A stretch of DNA of 64,000 nucleotides, taken from assembly GCA_963777855.1 (NCBI GenBank), contig CAVZRW010000012.1, positions 1 through 64,000 of the forward strand, read 5' to 3'. Every line of letters begins with the position of its first letter. Within the stretch, counting starts at the first letter, position 1. The notes under the pieces were generated by a model. It saw only the letters and a program-made list of their open reading frames with translations, had not been told where the DNA came from and did no database searches. This document shows, one piece after another, positions 37,342 to 46,953 of the stretch. The DNA is from Prado023 sp963777855 (lineage in GTDB: Bacteria > Actinomycetota > Actinomycetes > S36-B12 > CAIYMF01). Both the position numbers and the translations under genes were made by a program.

Positions 37342-40300
37342 ATGGTCGATGTCAGCGAGAACCAGTTCAGCGACGCGGCCCAGGTGGCGACCTCGGCGCC
37401 GAGGCGGCGGCGTTCGGCCAGCCGCCCCGCTGGCCCGCCCGCTGTCGAGACCCCCGAGATCCAGCTCCCTGAGTCGGCCGAGGCCGCGCAGGAGCAGCTC
37501 GGCTTCGACGAGGACGCACCGGAGGCGCCGGCTGACGCGCCCGAGGCCGTCGACGAGGACGAGGGGGACGAGGTCGGCGAGTCTGCGGTCGACGAGTCGG
37601 GAGCCGATGAGCCTGGAGCCGATGAGCCTGGAGCCGACGAGTCGGGGGCCGCCGGCGAGCAGGCTGGAGCCGAGCCCGACGCTCCGGCGGCCGAGCCCAC
37701 CTCCGACGCGGAGGCCGGGGCGGACTCCGACGCCACCGCCGAGCCCACCTCCGACGCCACCGCCGAGCCCACCCCCGCCGAGGCCCCCGCCGCTCCCGCC
37801 CGGCGCTCGCGTCGCGCCACCCGCGGAGTGACCACCGTGGCCTTCTCCGCCGTGCCCGAGCCCGTGGTCCCCGAGGCCGCCGGTGCGCCGGGCGAGGTGC
37901 CGGTGGCCGCCGTGTTCCAGCCGCCGGACGAGACCCGCGCCGTGCGCCGCCAGCGCCGCGAACGCCCGACCGCAGCCCAGCGTGCCGAGGCGGCAGCCCA
38001 GCGCGCGGAGGCCGCCGCTGCCGAGGCCGACGAGGCCGACCAGCCCGCCGAGGCAACCGGCGACGTGCGCGACTCCGGCTCCGCCCGCACCCGGCCGGCT
38101 CGCGAGGAGTCGACCCGAGGCGGGAACCGACGCGCGCAGTCCACCGAGGACACAGACTCCGACGAGCCCGACACGGACGCCGAGGACCGCGACGACCGCG
38201 AGGACTCCGAGGACGCGGACGGTGCACCGCGCCGTCGCCGCCGCCGCGGTGGCCGTCGCCGTCGCCGTCCGGGCCAGGGCGCTGGTGAGGAGGGCGAGGC
38301 CCGCGAGGACGTCGACTCCGAGGCCGAGCGCGCCGACGACAAGGACGGCCCCGCACGCTCCACCGAGGCGGAGGACTCCGACGAGGAGCCCGACGGCGAG
38401 TCCGAGGGCGACGACGCCTCGGAGTCCCCGAGCGCCCGTCGCCGTCGCCGACGTCGCCGCCGGGCCGGCGTGGCCGAGGAGATGGAGGACCTCTCCACCG
38501 ACGACCCGCCGAACACCGTGGTCAAGGTGCGCGAGGGCCGCAAGCCCTCCGACGAGATCACCTCCGTGCGCGGATCGACTCGCATCGAGGCCAAGAAGCA
38601 GCGCCGCCGCGACGGCCGCGAGGCCAGCCGCCGGCGCGCCCCGATCCTCACCGAGGCTGAGTTCCTGGCCCGTCGGGAGTCGGTCAACCGGGTGATGTGC
38701 GTGCGCGAGCACGGCGACCGCACCCAGATCGCCGTCCTCGAGGACGACGTGCTCGTCGAGCACTACGTGAACCGCCACGAGTCCTCCTCGATGGTCGGCA
38801 ACGTGTACCTGGGCAAGGTGCAGAACGTGCTGCCCTCGATGGAGGCCGCGTTCGTCGACATCGGTCGCGGCCGCAACGCCGTGCTCTACGCCGGCGAGGT
38901 CAACTGGGAGGCCGCAGGCCTCGAGGGCCAGCCCAAGCGCATCGAGCTGGCGCTGAAGTCCGGTGACCCGATCCTGGTGCAGGTCACCAAGGACCCGATC
39001 GGCCACAAGGGCGCTCGGCTGACCAGCCAGATCTCGCTGCCGGGTCGCTTCCTGGTCTACGTGCCCGAGGGCTCGATGACAGGGATCTCGCGCAAGCTCC
39101 CCGACACCGAGCGGGCCCGGCTCAAGGGCATCCTCAAGGACGTCGTGCCGGAGGGCGCGGGTGTGATCGTGCGCACCGCCGCCGAGGGGGCCTCCGAGGA
39201 GCAGCTCGACCGCCGACGTGCACCGCCTGACCGCGCAGTGGACCGACATCCAGAAGAAGTCGAAGTCGGCCTCGGCGCCGGCCCTTCTCTACGGCGAGCC
39301 GGACCTGGCCATCAAGGTCGTGCGCGACATCTTCAACGAGGACTTCACCTCCCTGGTCGTGCAGGGGGAGTCGACCTGGGAGACCCTGCACGAGTACATC
39401 GGGTGGGTCGCCCCCGACCTGCTGCCCAAGCTCGCCCGCTGGGTCGAGCCGACCGAGCTCTACTCGGCGCACCGCATCGACGAGCAGCTGAGCAAGGCAC
39501 TCGACCGCAAGGTGTGGCTGCCCTCGGGCGGCTCGCTGGTGATCGACCGCACCGAGGCGATGACCGTCGTCGACGTGAACACCGGCAAGTTCACCGGCCA
39601 GGGCGGCAACCTCGAGGAGACCGTCACCAAGAACAACCTCGAGGCCGCTGAGGAGATCGTGCGCCAGCTGCGGCTGCGCGACATCGGCGGGATCATCGTG
39701 GTGGACTTCATCGACATGGTCCTCGAGAGCAACCGCGACCTCGTGCTGCGCCGCCTGGTCGAGTGCCTCGGCCGGGACCGCACCAAGCACCAGGTGGCGG
39801 AGGTCACCTCGCTGGGCCTGGTCCAGATGACGCGCAAGCGCATCGGCCAGGGGCTGCTCGAGGTCTTCTCGGTGCCGTGCGAGCACTGCAGCGGCCGGGG
39901 GCACATGATCCAGGCGGAGCCTGTGGACGGCGACTCGGGCTCCGAGGAGCAGCCCCGCCGTGGTGGGGAGCGCGGGGATCGTGGGCGCCGGGGCTCGCGC
40001 GGGACCCAGCCGGTGAACCTGGGCGGCAAGCAGACGGGCAAGACCCCGCCGCCGCCGAAGTTCGACGAGCAGGGCCACGTGGACCACCACGAGGAGCATG
40101 CCGCCCCGAGTGGGCAGGGCGTGTCGGACGCGGTCGAGGAGGCTGCCGAGGACGTCACCGCCACGGGAGTCGCGGTCGAGGAGGTCGCGGTCGGGGAGAC
40201 GGTGGTCGAGACTGCGGCCGAGGCCCGGGTGGACGAGACTGTGGCGGAGGCGGATCCGCTGGTCGAGGTTGCGGACGTCGACGCCCCGGTGGTCGAGGCC

Positions 40301-40585
40301 CCGTTGGTCGAGGATGCGCTGGAGGCGGATCCTGCCGTCGAGGACGTCGCGCTGGTCGAGGCCGCGCTGGTCGAGGCCGCGCTCGGCGAGGTCCCGGTCG
40401 CCGGGGACGTCGAACTGGTCGAGGCCCTGGGCAGCGCCGAGGATCCCGGAACCTCCGACGGCACCGGGCTCGCGGGGCAGGACACTGATCGCGTCGAGCG
40501 TGAGGGCGAGCCCGAGTCAGAGCGCGAGCGTGAGTCCGCGTCCGAGCGCGTGCCCGTCGATTCCGGCGGCCACGAGGCGGTTTGA
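37342..40585 (+). CDS. rne: Ribonuclease E/G (one frameshift)
   Basis: Endoribonuclease for mRNA decay and rRNA processing. The first 440 residues are low complexity: Ala/Glu/Asp-rich, with Arg tracts such as R-R-R-R-R-R-G-G-R. The catalytic part begins with an S1 domain (V-M-C-V-R-E-H-G-D-R-T-Q) and has the DNase-I-like motifs V-V-D-V-N-T-G-K-F and G-G-I-I-V-V-D-F-I-D-M, whose Asp residues bind Mg. C-E-H-C-S-G-R-G is the Zn-link, followed by an acidic Val-Glu repeat tail. The frame breaks at 39205–39208 (CTC plus G); corrected length is about 1080 residues. The ATG at 37342 follows GAGGAGA. Confidence 0.93.
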
Positions 40586-40698
40586 CCGGGGCCGATCGGC
40601 TCCGTACCCTAGAACCCTGGCGCGTGAGCGCCGAACGCATGTCCGTGCCCGTGATCCGGGTGCGTTCAGCCCCGAACCGATCTCAGGAGTGCCCTCCC

Positions 40699-41013
40699 GT
40701 GTACGCCATTGTCCGCTCAGGCGGTCGTCAGGAGAAGGTCGCCGTCGGCGACGTCATCGAGACCAACCGTGTCGAGGGTGAGCCCGGCGCCACCGTCGTG
40801 CTCCCCGCGCTGCTGCTGGTCGACGGTGAGACCGTCACCTCCGATGCTGCGACCCTGTCCGGTGTGACGGTCTCCGCGGAGGTCCTCGAGCACACCAAGG
40901 GCCCCAAGGTCGAGATCCTCAAGTACAAGAACAAGACCGGCTACCGCAAGCGGCAGGGCCACCGTCAGGCCCTCACCCAGCTGCGCGTGACCGGCATCGA
41001 GAGCGGGAAGTGA
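40699..41013 (+). CDS. rplU: 50S ribosomal protein L21
   Basis: Primary 23S rRNA-binding protein of 104 residues with V-Y-A-I-V-R-S-G-G-R-Q-E-K-V at the start and Y-K-N-K-T-G-Y-R-K-R-Q-G-H-R-Q near the end, as in all L21. The GTG at 40699 is chosen because family proteins start here and CAGGAG lies ten bases upstream. Four bases separate its stop from rpmA. Confidence 0.97.
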   Translation: MYAIVRSGGRQEKVAVGDVIETNRVEGEPGATVVLPALLLVDGETVTSDAATLSGVTVSAEVLEHTKGPKVEILKYKNKTGYRKRQGHRQALTQLRVTGIESGK

Positions 41014-41017
41014 CCTC

Positions 41018-41278
41018 ATGGCTCATAAGAAGGGTGCATCCAGCACGCGCAACGGTCGGGACTCGAACGCCCAGCGCCTCGGCGTGAAGCGCTTCGGCGG
41101 TCAGGTCGTCCAGGCCGGCGAGATCATCATCCGCCAGCGTGGCACGCACTTCCACCCCGGCGCCAACGTCGGCCGCGGGGGCGACGACACCCTGTTCGCC
41201 CTGGCCCCCGGCGCCGTCCAGTTCGGCACCGCGCGCGGTCGTCGCGTCGTGAACATCGTCGAGGTCCCGGCTGGCTGA
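41018..41278 (+). CDS. rpmA: 50S ribosomal protein L27
   Basis: Protein of 86 residues near the peptidyl-transferase centre. M-A-H-K-K-G-A-S-S-T-R-N-G-R-D-S and G-G-Q-V-V-Q-A-G-E-I-I-I-R-Q-R-G-T are diagnostic of L27. The short N-terminus needs no cleavage peptide. It forms a unit with rplU. Confidence 0.97.
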   Translation: MAHKKGASSTRNGRDSNAQRLGVKRFGGQVVQAGEIIIRQRGTHFHPGANVGRGGDDTLFALAPGAVQFGTARGRRVVNIVEVPAG

Positions 41279-41339
41279 GGCCGGACCACTTCAGCGGAGG
41301 CGGGCCCGGTGGGCTCGCCTCTTCTGTGTTCCGGCCCCG

Positions 41340-41460
41340 AAGCGACCCACGCTCGCGCAGGGCCGCTCCCGGCCCCATCACCCCACCCCCGGCCCCACCA
41401 CCCCCGGCCCACCACCCCCGGCCCCACCACCCCACCCCCAAACCCTCCGCCCCCCTCCCG
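41340..41460. repeat. C-run tract upstream of obgE
   Basis: The plus strand carries repeated CCCCGGCCCCACCACCCC-type units with more than ten runs of four or five C. The minus strand could form G-quadruplexes. No reading frame here is plausible as a gene. Confidence 0.7.
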
Positions 41461-41461
41461 C

Positions 41462-41528
41462 AGAATCTCCGCCACGTGCTCGAATCTCCCGGCATGACGA
41501 GGAGATTCGAGCAGGAAGCGGAGAATCT
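41462..41528. promoter_or_regulatory. Large composite hairpin just upstream of obgE
   Basis: TGCTCGAATCTCC at 41477–41489 is the exact reverse complement of 41501–41513 around an 11-base loop. Outside a 4-base mismatch, AGAATCTCCGC at 41462–41472 pairs with 41518–41528 with one mismatch. The structure ends about 50 bases before the obgE ATG. It could terminate rplU–rpmA transcripts, regulate obgE or bind a protein through the four GAATCTC-like boxes. Confidence 0.65.
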
Positions 41529-41576
41529 CGCGGGGAACCGGCCGGGGAGGAACACCAGCGCAGAGGAGAGCGGCCC

Positions 41577-43134
41577 ATGGCGACATTCGTCGACGAGGTG
41601 GTCATCCATGCCGCCGCAGGGGATGGCGGTCACGGCTGCGCCTCGGTCCATCGGGAGAAGTTCAAGCCGCTCGGCGGCCCGGACGGGGGCAACGGGGGCC
41701 GCGGGGGAGACGTCGTGCTGCTCGCCGACGCCGGCACGCCGAGCCTGCTCGAGTACCACCACGCCCCGCACCGCCGCGCGACCAGTGGCCAGCCCGGCCA
41801 GGGCGGGCACCGCAACGGGGCCAACGGGGCCGACGTGGTCCTGCCCGTGCCCGTGGGCACCGTGGTCAGCGTCGACGGCGAGGTCGTCGCCGACCTGCCC
41901 GTGGCCGGTGCCTCGGTCGTGATCGCCCGTGGTGGCCGCGGGGGCCTGGGCAACGCGGCCCTGGCGTCCTCGCGCCGCAAGGCCCCGGGCTTCGCCCTGC
42001 TCGGCGAGCCGGGCGAGACCACCACCGTGACCCTCGAGCTCAAGACCGTGGCGGACATCGGCCTGGTCGGCTACCCGAGCGCGGGCAAGTCCTCGCTGAT
42101 CGCAGCGATGAGCGCCGCCCGGCCGAAGATCGCCGACTACCCGTTCACCACGCTCGTGCCCAACCTCGGAGTGGTCACCGCAGGTTCGACCGTCTACACG
42201 GTGGCCGACGTGCCCGGCCTGATCCCGGGGGCCTCGCAGGGCCGTGGGCTGGGCCTGGAGTTCCTGCGCCACGTGGAGCGCTGCGCGGCGCTGGTGCACG
42301 TGCTCGACTGCGCGACGCTCGAGCCCGGGCGCGATCCGCTCTCCGACCTCGACATCATCGAGGCTGAGCTCGCCGAGTACGGCGGCCTGGCCGACCGGCC
42401 CCGGTTGGTCGTGCTCAACAAGATCGACGTCCCCGAGGGTCGTGACCTGGCCGAACTGGTGCGCCCCGACATCGAGGCCCGCGGGCTGCCCGTCTTCCTG
42501 GCCTCGGCCGTCTCGCACGAGGGCCTGCGCGAGCTGTCGTTCGCGATGGCCCGGATCGTCGCCGAGCAGCGCGCGACGATCCCCGAGGTCACCGTTCAGC
42601 GCATCGTCATCCGGCCCACCGCCGTCGACGAGTCCGGGTTCGAGGTCGTCCGTGAGGGCCAGGCGTTCCGCGTGCGCGGCGAGCGACCCGGAGCGCTGGA
42701 TCCGCCAGACCGACTTCTCCAACGACGAGGCCGTCGGCTACCTGGGCGATCGGCTGGCCCGCCTCGGCGTGGAGGACGAGCTCGTGCGCCTGGGGGCCAC
42801 GCCGGGCGACGAGGTGCGGATCGGGCCGCAGGACAACAGCGTGGTCTTCGACTGGGAGCCGACCGTGCGCGCCACGGGCCCCGGCCCCCGCGGCCAGGAC
42901 CTGCGCATCGACGCCCCCACCGCCCGGGTCCACGGGCGCACCCGCGCCCAGCTCGAGGAGGGCGAGGAGCCCGAGGCCGGCTGGGCGCCCGACCCCGTCG
43001 ACGAGGCTCCGCGGGTGCACCGGCGCGCCGCGGCGGCGGGCTCGACGGCGAGCCCCGGCGCCGTTCCTGACGCGAGCGCGTCCATCCGCGCCCTGGGGAC
43101 GGGGGCCGATCCCGACGAGGCGGAGTCCCGATGA
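41577..43134 (+). CDS. obgE: GTPase Obg/CgtA (one frameshift)
   Basis: Essential ribosome-assembly and stress GTPase. The N-terminal Gly-rich Obg fold (G-G-N-G-G-R-G-G-D-V-V, G-R-G-G-L-G-N-A) is followed by the G domain with G-Y-P-S-A-G-K-S-S, D-V-P-G-L-I and N-K-I-D, then the OCT domain and an acidic tail. The frame breaks at 42687–42690 (CCC plus G), just before E-R-W-I-R-Q-T-D-F; corrected length about 518 residues. The ATG at 41577 follows GAGGAGAG. The stop overlaps the proB start. Confidence 0.95.
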
Positions 43135-44339
43135 GCCCCCCTGCAGGTGCCGACGCCCCGTGGCAGGCCATTCGTGAGGCCCGTCGAGTCGTGGTCAAGG
43201 TCGGCTCGTCGTCGTTGACGCGCCGCGCCGGTGAGCCCAACACGTCTGGGGTGGACGACGCGCAGGCCGGGGGCACTCCGGTGCTCGCCGGGGTCTCCGC
43301 CGGCATCGACGTGGCCAGGGTGGGCGAGCTCGTCGACGCGCTGTCCGCAGCGGGTAGGCGCGGAGCCGAGCTCGTGCTGGTCTCCTCGGGTGCCATCGCC
43401 ACCGGGATCGCGCCGCTGGGGCTGCGCCGCCGACCCCGCGACCTCGCCTCCGCCCAGGCGGCCGCCTCAGTCGGTCAGGGCATCCTCATGGCGCACTACC
43501 ACGATGCCTTCGGCCGCCACGGACGCAACGTCGGGCAGGTGCTGCTCACCGCCGACGACCTCATCCGCCGGGCGCACTACCGCAACGCCCAGCGCACGCT
43601 CGAGCGCCTGCTCGAGCTCGACGTGGTGCCCATCGTCAACGAGAACGACACCGTGGCCACTGCCGAGATCCGGTTCGGCGACAATGACCGCCTCGCTGCG
43701 CTCGTGGCCCATCTCGTGCGCGCTGACGCGCTGATCCTGCTCTCCGACGTCGACGGCCTCTACGACGGGCCGCCCGATCGTGGCGGGAGCGCCCTGATCC
43801 GCCAGGTCGCCTCGGCGGCGGATCTGGAGTCCGTCGTCATCGGCGGCACCGGGTCCGCGGGGGTGGGCCTCGGCGGCATGGGCACCAAGGTCGAGGCGGC
43901 GCGGATCGCCACCGAGGCCGGCATCCCGGTCGTGCTGACCTCCGCGGCCAACGCCGGGCAGGCCCTGGCCGGTCAGTCGGTCGGCACGTTCTTCCACGCC
44001 ACCGGCGACCGGTCGGCCTCCCGCATGCTGTGGCTGGCCCACGCGACTGCGAGCCAGGGCCAGATCCACCTCGACGCCGGTGCCGTCAGGGCCGTGCGCG
44101 AGCGCGGCGCGTCACTGCTGCCGGCGGGGATCACCCACGTGGTGGGCGGATTCGTGGCCCGTGACCCCGTGGACCTGGTCGGGCCCGGCGGTGACGTGAT
44201 CGGCCGCGGGCTGGTCGCCTACGACGCGGCGGAGCTCCCGGTGCTGCTCGGTCGGTCCACGCGCGATCTCGCCGCCGAGCTGGGCCCGGAGTACGAGCGC
44301 GAGGTCGTCCACCGCGACGACCTGGTCCTGCTCCGCTGA
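43131..44339 (+). CDS. proB: Glutamate 5-kinase
   Basis: First enzyme of proline synthesis; it phosphorylates glutamate. The 402-residue protein has the amino-acid-kinase fold with V-V-V-K-V-G-S-S-S-L-T, V-S-S-G-A-I-A-T-G, F-G-D-N-D and V-D-G-L-Y, plus a C-terminal PUA domain. An insert of about 25 residues follows S-S-L-T, where most family members pass quickly to the next strand. The ATG overlaps the obgE stop. The next enzyme, proA, is 373 bases downstream. Confidence 0.96.
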   Translation: MSPPAGADAPWQAIREARRVVVKVGSSSLTRRAGEPNTSGVDDAQAGGTPVLAGVSAGIDVARVGELVDALSAAGRRGAELVLVSSGAIATGIAPLGLRRRPRDLASAQAAASVGQGILMAHYHDAFGRHGRNVGQVLLTADDLIRRAHYRNAQRTLERLLELDVVPIVNENDTVATAEIRFGDNDRLAALVAHLVRADALILLSDVDGLYDGPPDRGGSALIRQVASAADLESVVIGGTGSAGVGLGGMGTKVEAARIATEAGIPVVLTSAANAGQALAGQSVGTFFHATGDRSASRMLWLAHATASQGQIHLDAGAVRAVRERGASLLPAGITHVVGGFVARDPVDLVGPGGDVIGRGLVAYDAAELPVLLGRSTRDLAAELGPEYEREVVHRDDLVLLR

Positions 44340-44712
44340 CCCCGGGCCGCGGACGCTGATGAGCGGTCCGCCCGCGGTCGGCGGGGGCTCGGCGATGCGC
44401 CGCTGAGCGCTCGTACACGGCAGACCGGGCAGGGCTTGGCGCCGGGGGTGCGCGGCGGGTCACGGCCCCAAGGCTGCGCGGCTGGCTCGGCAGCGTGGCG
44501 GCGATTCGGGCCCCGTCGGGGGCGCTTCGGCCCCGTCTCGACGGAATGGGACATCGAAACGGGGCCCGGACTTATGGCGGTGGGCTTTGGCGGGTGGATG
44601 GGGGTGAGGCGGATCGGGCGCCCTCGCGGATCCGTGAGGCGGTGGGCGCGGGCCGATCCGTGTGCGGGCTCGGCCGGGACCGGGCTCGTCCGGGCTCGTC
44701 TACCCTTGGGCC
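44340..44712. other. Intergenic between proB and proA
   Basis: No gene is recognised in these 373 bases. GGCCCCGT near 44529 and ACGGGGCC near 44565 can form an 8-bp stem. The gap suggests that proA has its own promoter. Confidence 0.45.
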
Positions 44713-45996
44713 ATGTCCCAGGAACTCACCACCGAGCGCGACGACGTGCTGGCCACCGCCCGCCGGGCCAGGGAGGCGGCGGTCACCCTGCGCCAGCTGA
44801 ACCGGGCCCAGAAGGACGCCGCCCTGCGCGCGATGGCCGAGGCCCTGCGCGCGCGCACACCCGAGATCCTGGCGGCCAACGCGGTGGATGTGCAGCGGGC
44901 CGTGGCCTCGGACACCCCCGCCGGGATCGTCGACCGGCTCACCCTGACCGAGGCGCGACTGGCCGACATCGCCGACGCACTGGCGGCGGTGGCCGACCTG
45001 CCCGATCCCGTGGGCGAGGTGGTGCGCGGCTGGACGCAGCCCAACGGCCTGGAGATCCGCCAGGTGCGCGTGCCCATGGGTGTGGTCGCGATGGTCTACG
45101 AGGCGCGCCCCAACGTCACCGTCGACGCCGCCGGGCTCTCGCTCAAGAGCGGCAACGCCGCGCTGCTGCGTGGGTCGAGCTCGGCCTACGACTCCAACAC
45201 CGCCCTCGTCGAGGTGATGCGCGCCGCCCTGGGCGGCACCGACGTGCCCATCGATGCCGTGCAACTGGTCCCCGGGCGGACCCACGAGGCGGTCGAGACC
45301 CTCATGACCGCGCGCGGGCTGGTCGACCTGCTGATCCCGCGCGGCGGGGCGGGGCTGATCCGCAGTGTGGTCGACAACTCCACGGTGCCGGTCATCGAGA
45401 CCGGGGTCGGCAACTGCCACGTGTACGTGGATGCCTCGGCCGACCTCGACAAGGCGGTGGCGATCCTGGTCAACTCCAAGACGCAGCGCACCAGCGTGTG
45501 CAACGCCGCCGAGACCGTCCTCGTGCACAGCGCGATCGCGGACACGTTCCTGCCCGCCGCACTGGCGGCCCTCGCCGAGCAGGGCGTGACCGTGCACGGC
45601 GACACCCGCATGGCCGAGCATGCGGGCGCGGCGGGCATCGGCTTCGCGCCCGTGACCGACGAGGACTGGGCCGCCGAGTACTACTCGCTGGACATCGCCG
45701 CAGGCGTCGTCGACTCCCTCGACGAGGCGTGCGCCCACATCCGGCGCTGGTCCAGCGGGCACACCGAGGCGATCGTGACCGAGGACCTCAGCGCCGCCCG
45801 CCGCTTCATCGGTGGGGTGGACTCCGCGGCCGTCATGGTCAACGCCTCGACCCGGTTCACCGACGGCGGGGAGTTCGGCTTCGGGGCCGAGATCGGGATC
45901 TCGACGCAGAAGCTGCACGCGCGCGGGCCGATGGGCCTGACCGAGCTGACCTCGACGACCTACATCGTGACTGGCGACGGGCACGTGCGCGGCTGA
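44713..45996 (+). CDS. proA: Gamma-glutamyl phosphate reductase
   Basis: Second enzyme of proline synthesis, an aldehyde-dehydrogenase-fold NADPH enzyme of 427 residues. V-P-M-G-V-V-A-M-V-Y-E-A-R-P-N-V-T, L-L-I-P-R-G-G, the catalytic Cys in T-S-V-C-N-A-A-E-T-V and the ending F-G-A-E-I-G-I-S-T-Q-K-L are all present. The ATG at 44713 is preceded by only a weak ribosome binding site. Confidence 0.97.
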   Translation: MSQELTTERDDVLATARRAREAAVTLRQLNRAQKDAALRAMAEALRARTPEILAANAVDVQRAVASDTPAGIVDRLTLTEARLADIADALAAVADLPDPVGEVVRGWTQPNGLEIRQVRVPMGVVAMVYEARPNVTVDAAGLSLKSGNAALLRGSSSAYDSNTALVEVMRAALGGTDVPIDAVQLVPGRTHEAVETLMTARGLVDLLIPRGGAGLIRSVVDNSTVPVIETGVGNCHVYVDASADLDKAVAILVNSKTQRTSVCNAAETVLVHSAIADTFLPAALAALAEQGVTVHGDTRMAEHAGAAGIGFAPVTDEDWAAEYYSLDIAAGVVDSLDEACAHIRRWSSGHTEAIVTEDLSAARRFIGGVDSAAVMVNASTRFTDGGEFGFGAEIGISTQKLHARGPMGLTELTSTTYIVTGDGHVRG

Positions 45997-46201
45997 CCAC
46001 TCGGGTTCAGCAGACCGGCCCCGTGACCCGGGCGGCAGTGCGGTCCGCCGGTGGCGTGAGCTCAGCGGCAACCGGCCCTGCGCGCCGGAAGGCTCGCGCC
46101 CCTGGCCCGCGCGGGCTGGCGGCTCGGCCGCGCGCCGGGCGTGGGCACGGCCGCGGGCATCCGATAGGCTCGCGCCGCCGATCGAGGGAAGGAGCAGGGC
46201 G

Positions 46202-46345
46202 ATGGTGAGCACGCTTGTGCGTCTGTCCGAAGGAGCTGCCGTCGAGGACCACCCGGGTGTGCCCGCGTGGGTGTTCGGCGTGGTCATGCTCGTGGTGCTG
46301 CTCCTGGCGCTCTTCGTCGTCACGCGGTTCGACCCCGACCGCTGA
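46202..46345 (+). CDS. Small single-span membrane protein, 47 aa
   Basis: The frame begins ATG-GTG-AGC and encodes a short N-terminal segment, then one helix V-F-G-V-V-M-L-V-V-L-L-L-A-L-F-V-V and a short basic-acidic end R-F-D-P-D-R. GGAAGGAGCAGGG lies just upstream. Codon usage is like the neighbours. It is 14 bases before nadD, and small membrane proteins are often seen at this position in actinobacteria. Function is unknown. Confidence 0.75.
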   Translation: MVSTLVRLSEGAAVEDHPGVPAWVFGVVMLVVLLLALFVVTRFDPDR

Positions 46346-46359
46346 GGAGCCCCTGACCG

Positions 46360-46953
46360 ATGACCCTCCGCCTCGGCGTGATGGGCGGGACGTTCGATCC
46401 CATCCATCACGGCCACCTGGTGGCCGCCTCCGAGGTGGCCCACCGGTTCGCCCTCGACGAGGTCGTGTTCGTGCCGACCGGCCAGCCGTGGCAGAAGTCC
46501 GGGCGCTCGGTCACCGCCGCCGAGAAACGCTACCTGCTCACGGTCGTGGCGACGGCTGACGACCCCCGGTTCACCGTGAGCCGGGTGGACATCGACCGCG
46601 AGGGCCCCACCTACACCGCCGATACCCTGCGCGACCTGCGCCGCGAGCGCCCGGACGCGCAGCTGTACTTCATCACCGGGGCCGACGCCCTGGGCTCGAT
46701 CCTCAGCTGGCGCGACCCCGAGGACGTCCTGGCCCTCGCGCACCTGGTGGGCGTGACCCGGCCCGGCCACGCGGCCTCCGCGGCGCACCTGCCACCGGGC
46801 TCGGCCACGATCGTCGAGATCCCCGCCCTGGCCATCTCCTCCACGGACTGCCGTGCGCGGGTGGCTGCCGGGGCGCCCATCAGCTATCTGGTCCCGGTCG
46901 GGGTGGATCGTTACATCGCCAAGCTGGGTCTCTACCGGGGGAGTGAGCAGTGA
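46360..46953 (+). CDS. nadD: Nicotinate-nucleotide adenylyltransferase
   Basis: Enzyme of NAD synthesis that adenylates nicotinate mononucleotide. The 197-residue protein has the nucleotidyltransferase loop G-G-T-F-D-P-I-H-H-G-H-L, the middle motif F-I-T-G-A-D-A-L and I-S-S-T-D-C-R near the end. The ATG at 46360 follows GAGGAG. The stop overlaps the GTG of the next gene. Confidence 0.96.
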   Translation: MTLRLGVMGGTFDPIHHGHLVAASEVAHRFALDEVVFVPTGQPWQKSGRSVTAAEKRYLLTVVATADDPRFTVSRVDIDREGPTYTADTLRDLRRERPDAQLYFITGADALGSILSWRDPEDVLALAHLVGVTRPGHAASAAHLPPGSATIVEIPALAISSTDCRARVAAGAPISYLVPVGVDRYIAKLGLYRGSEQ

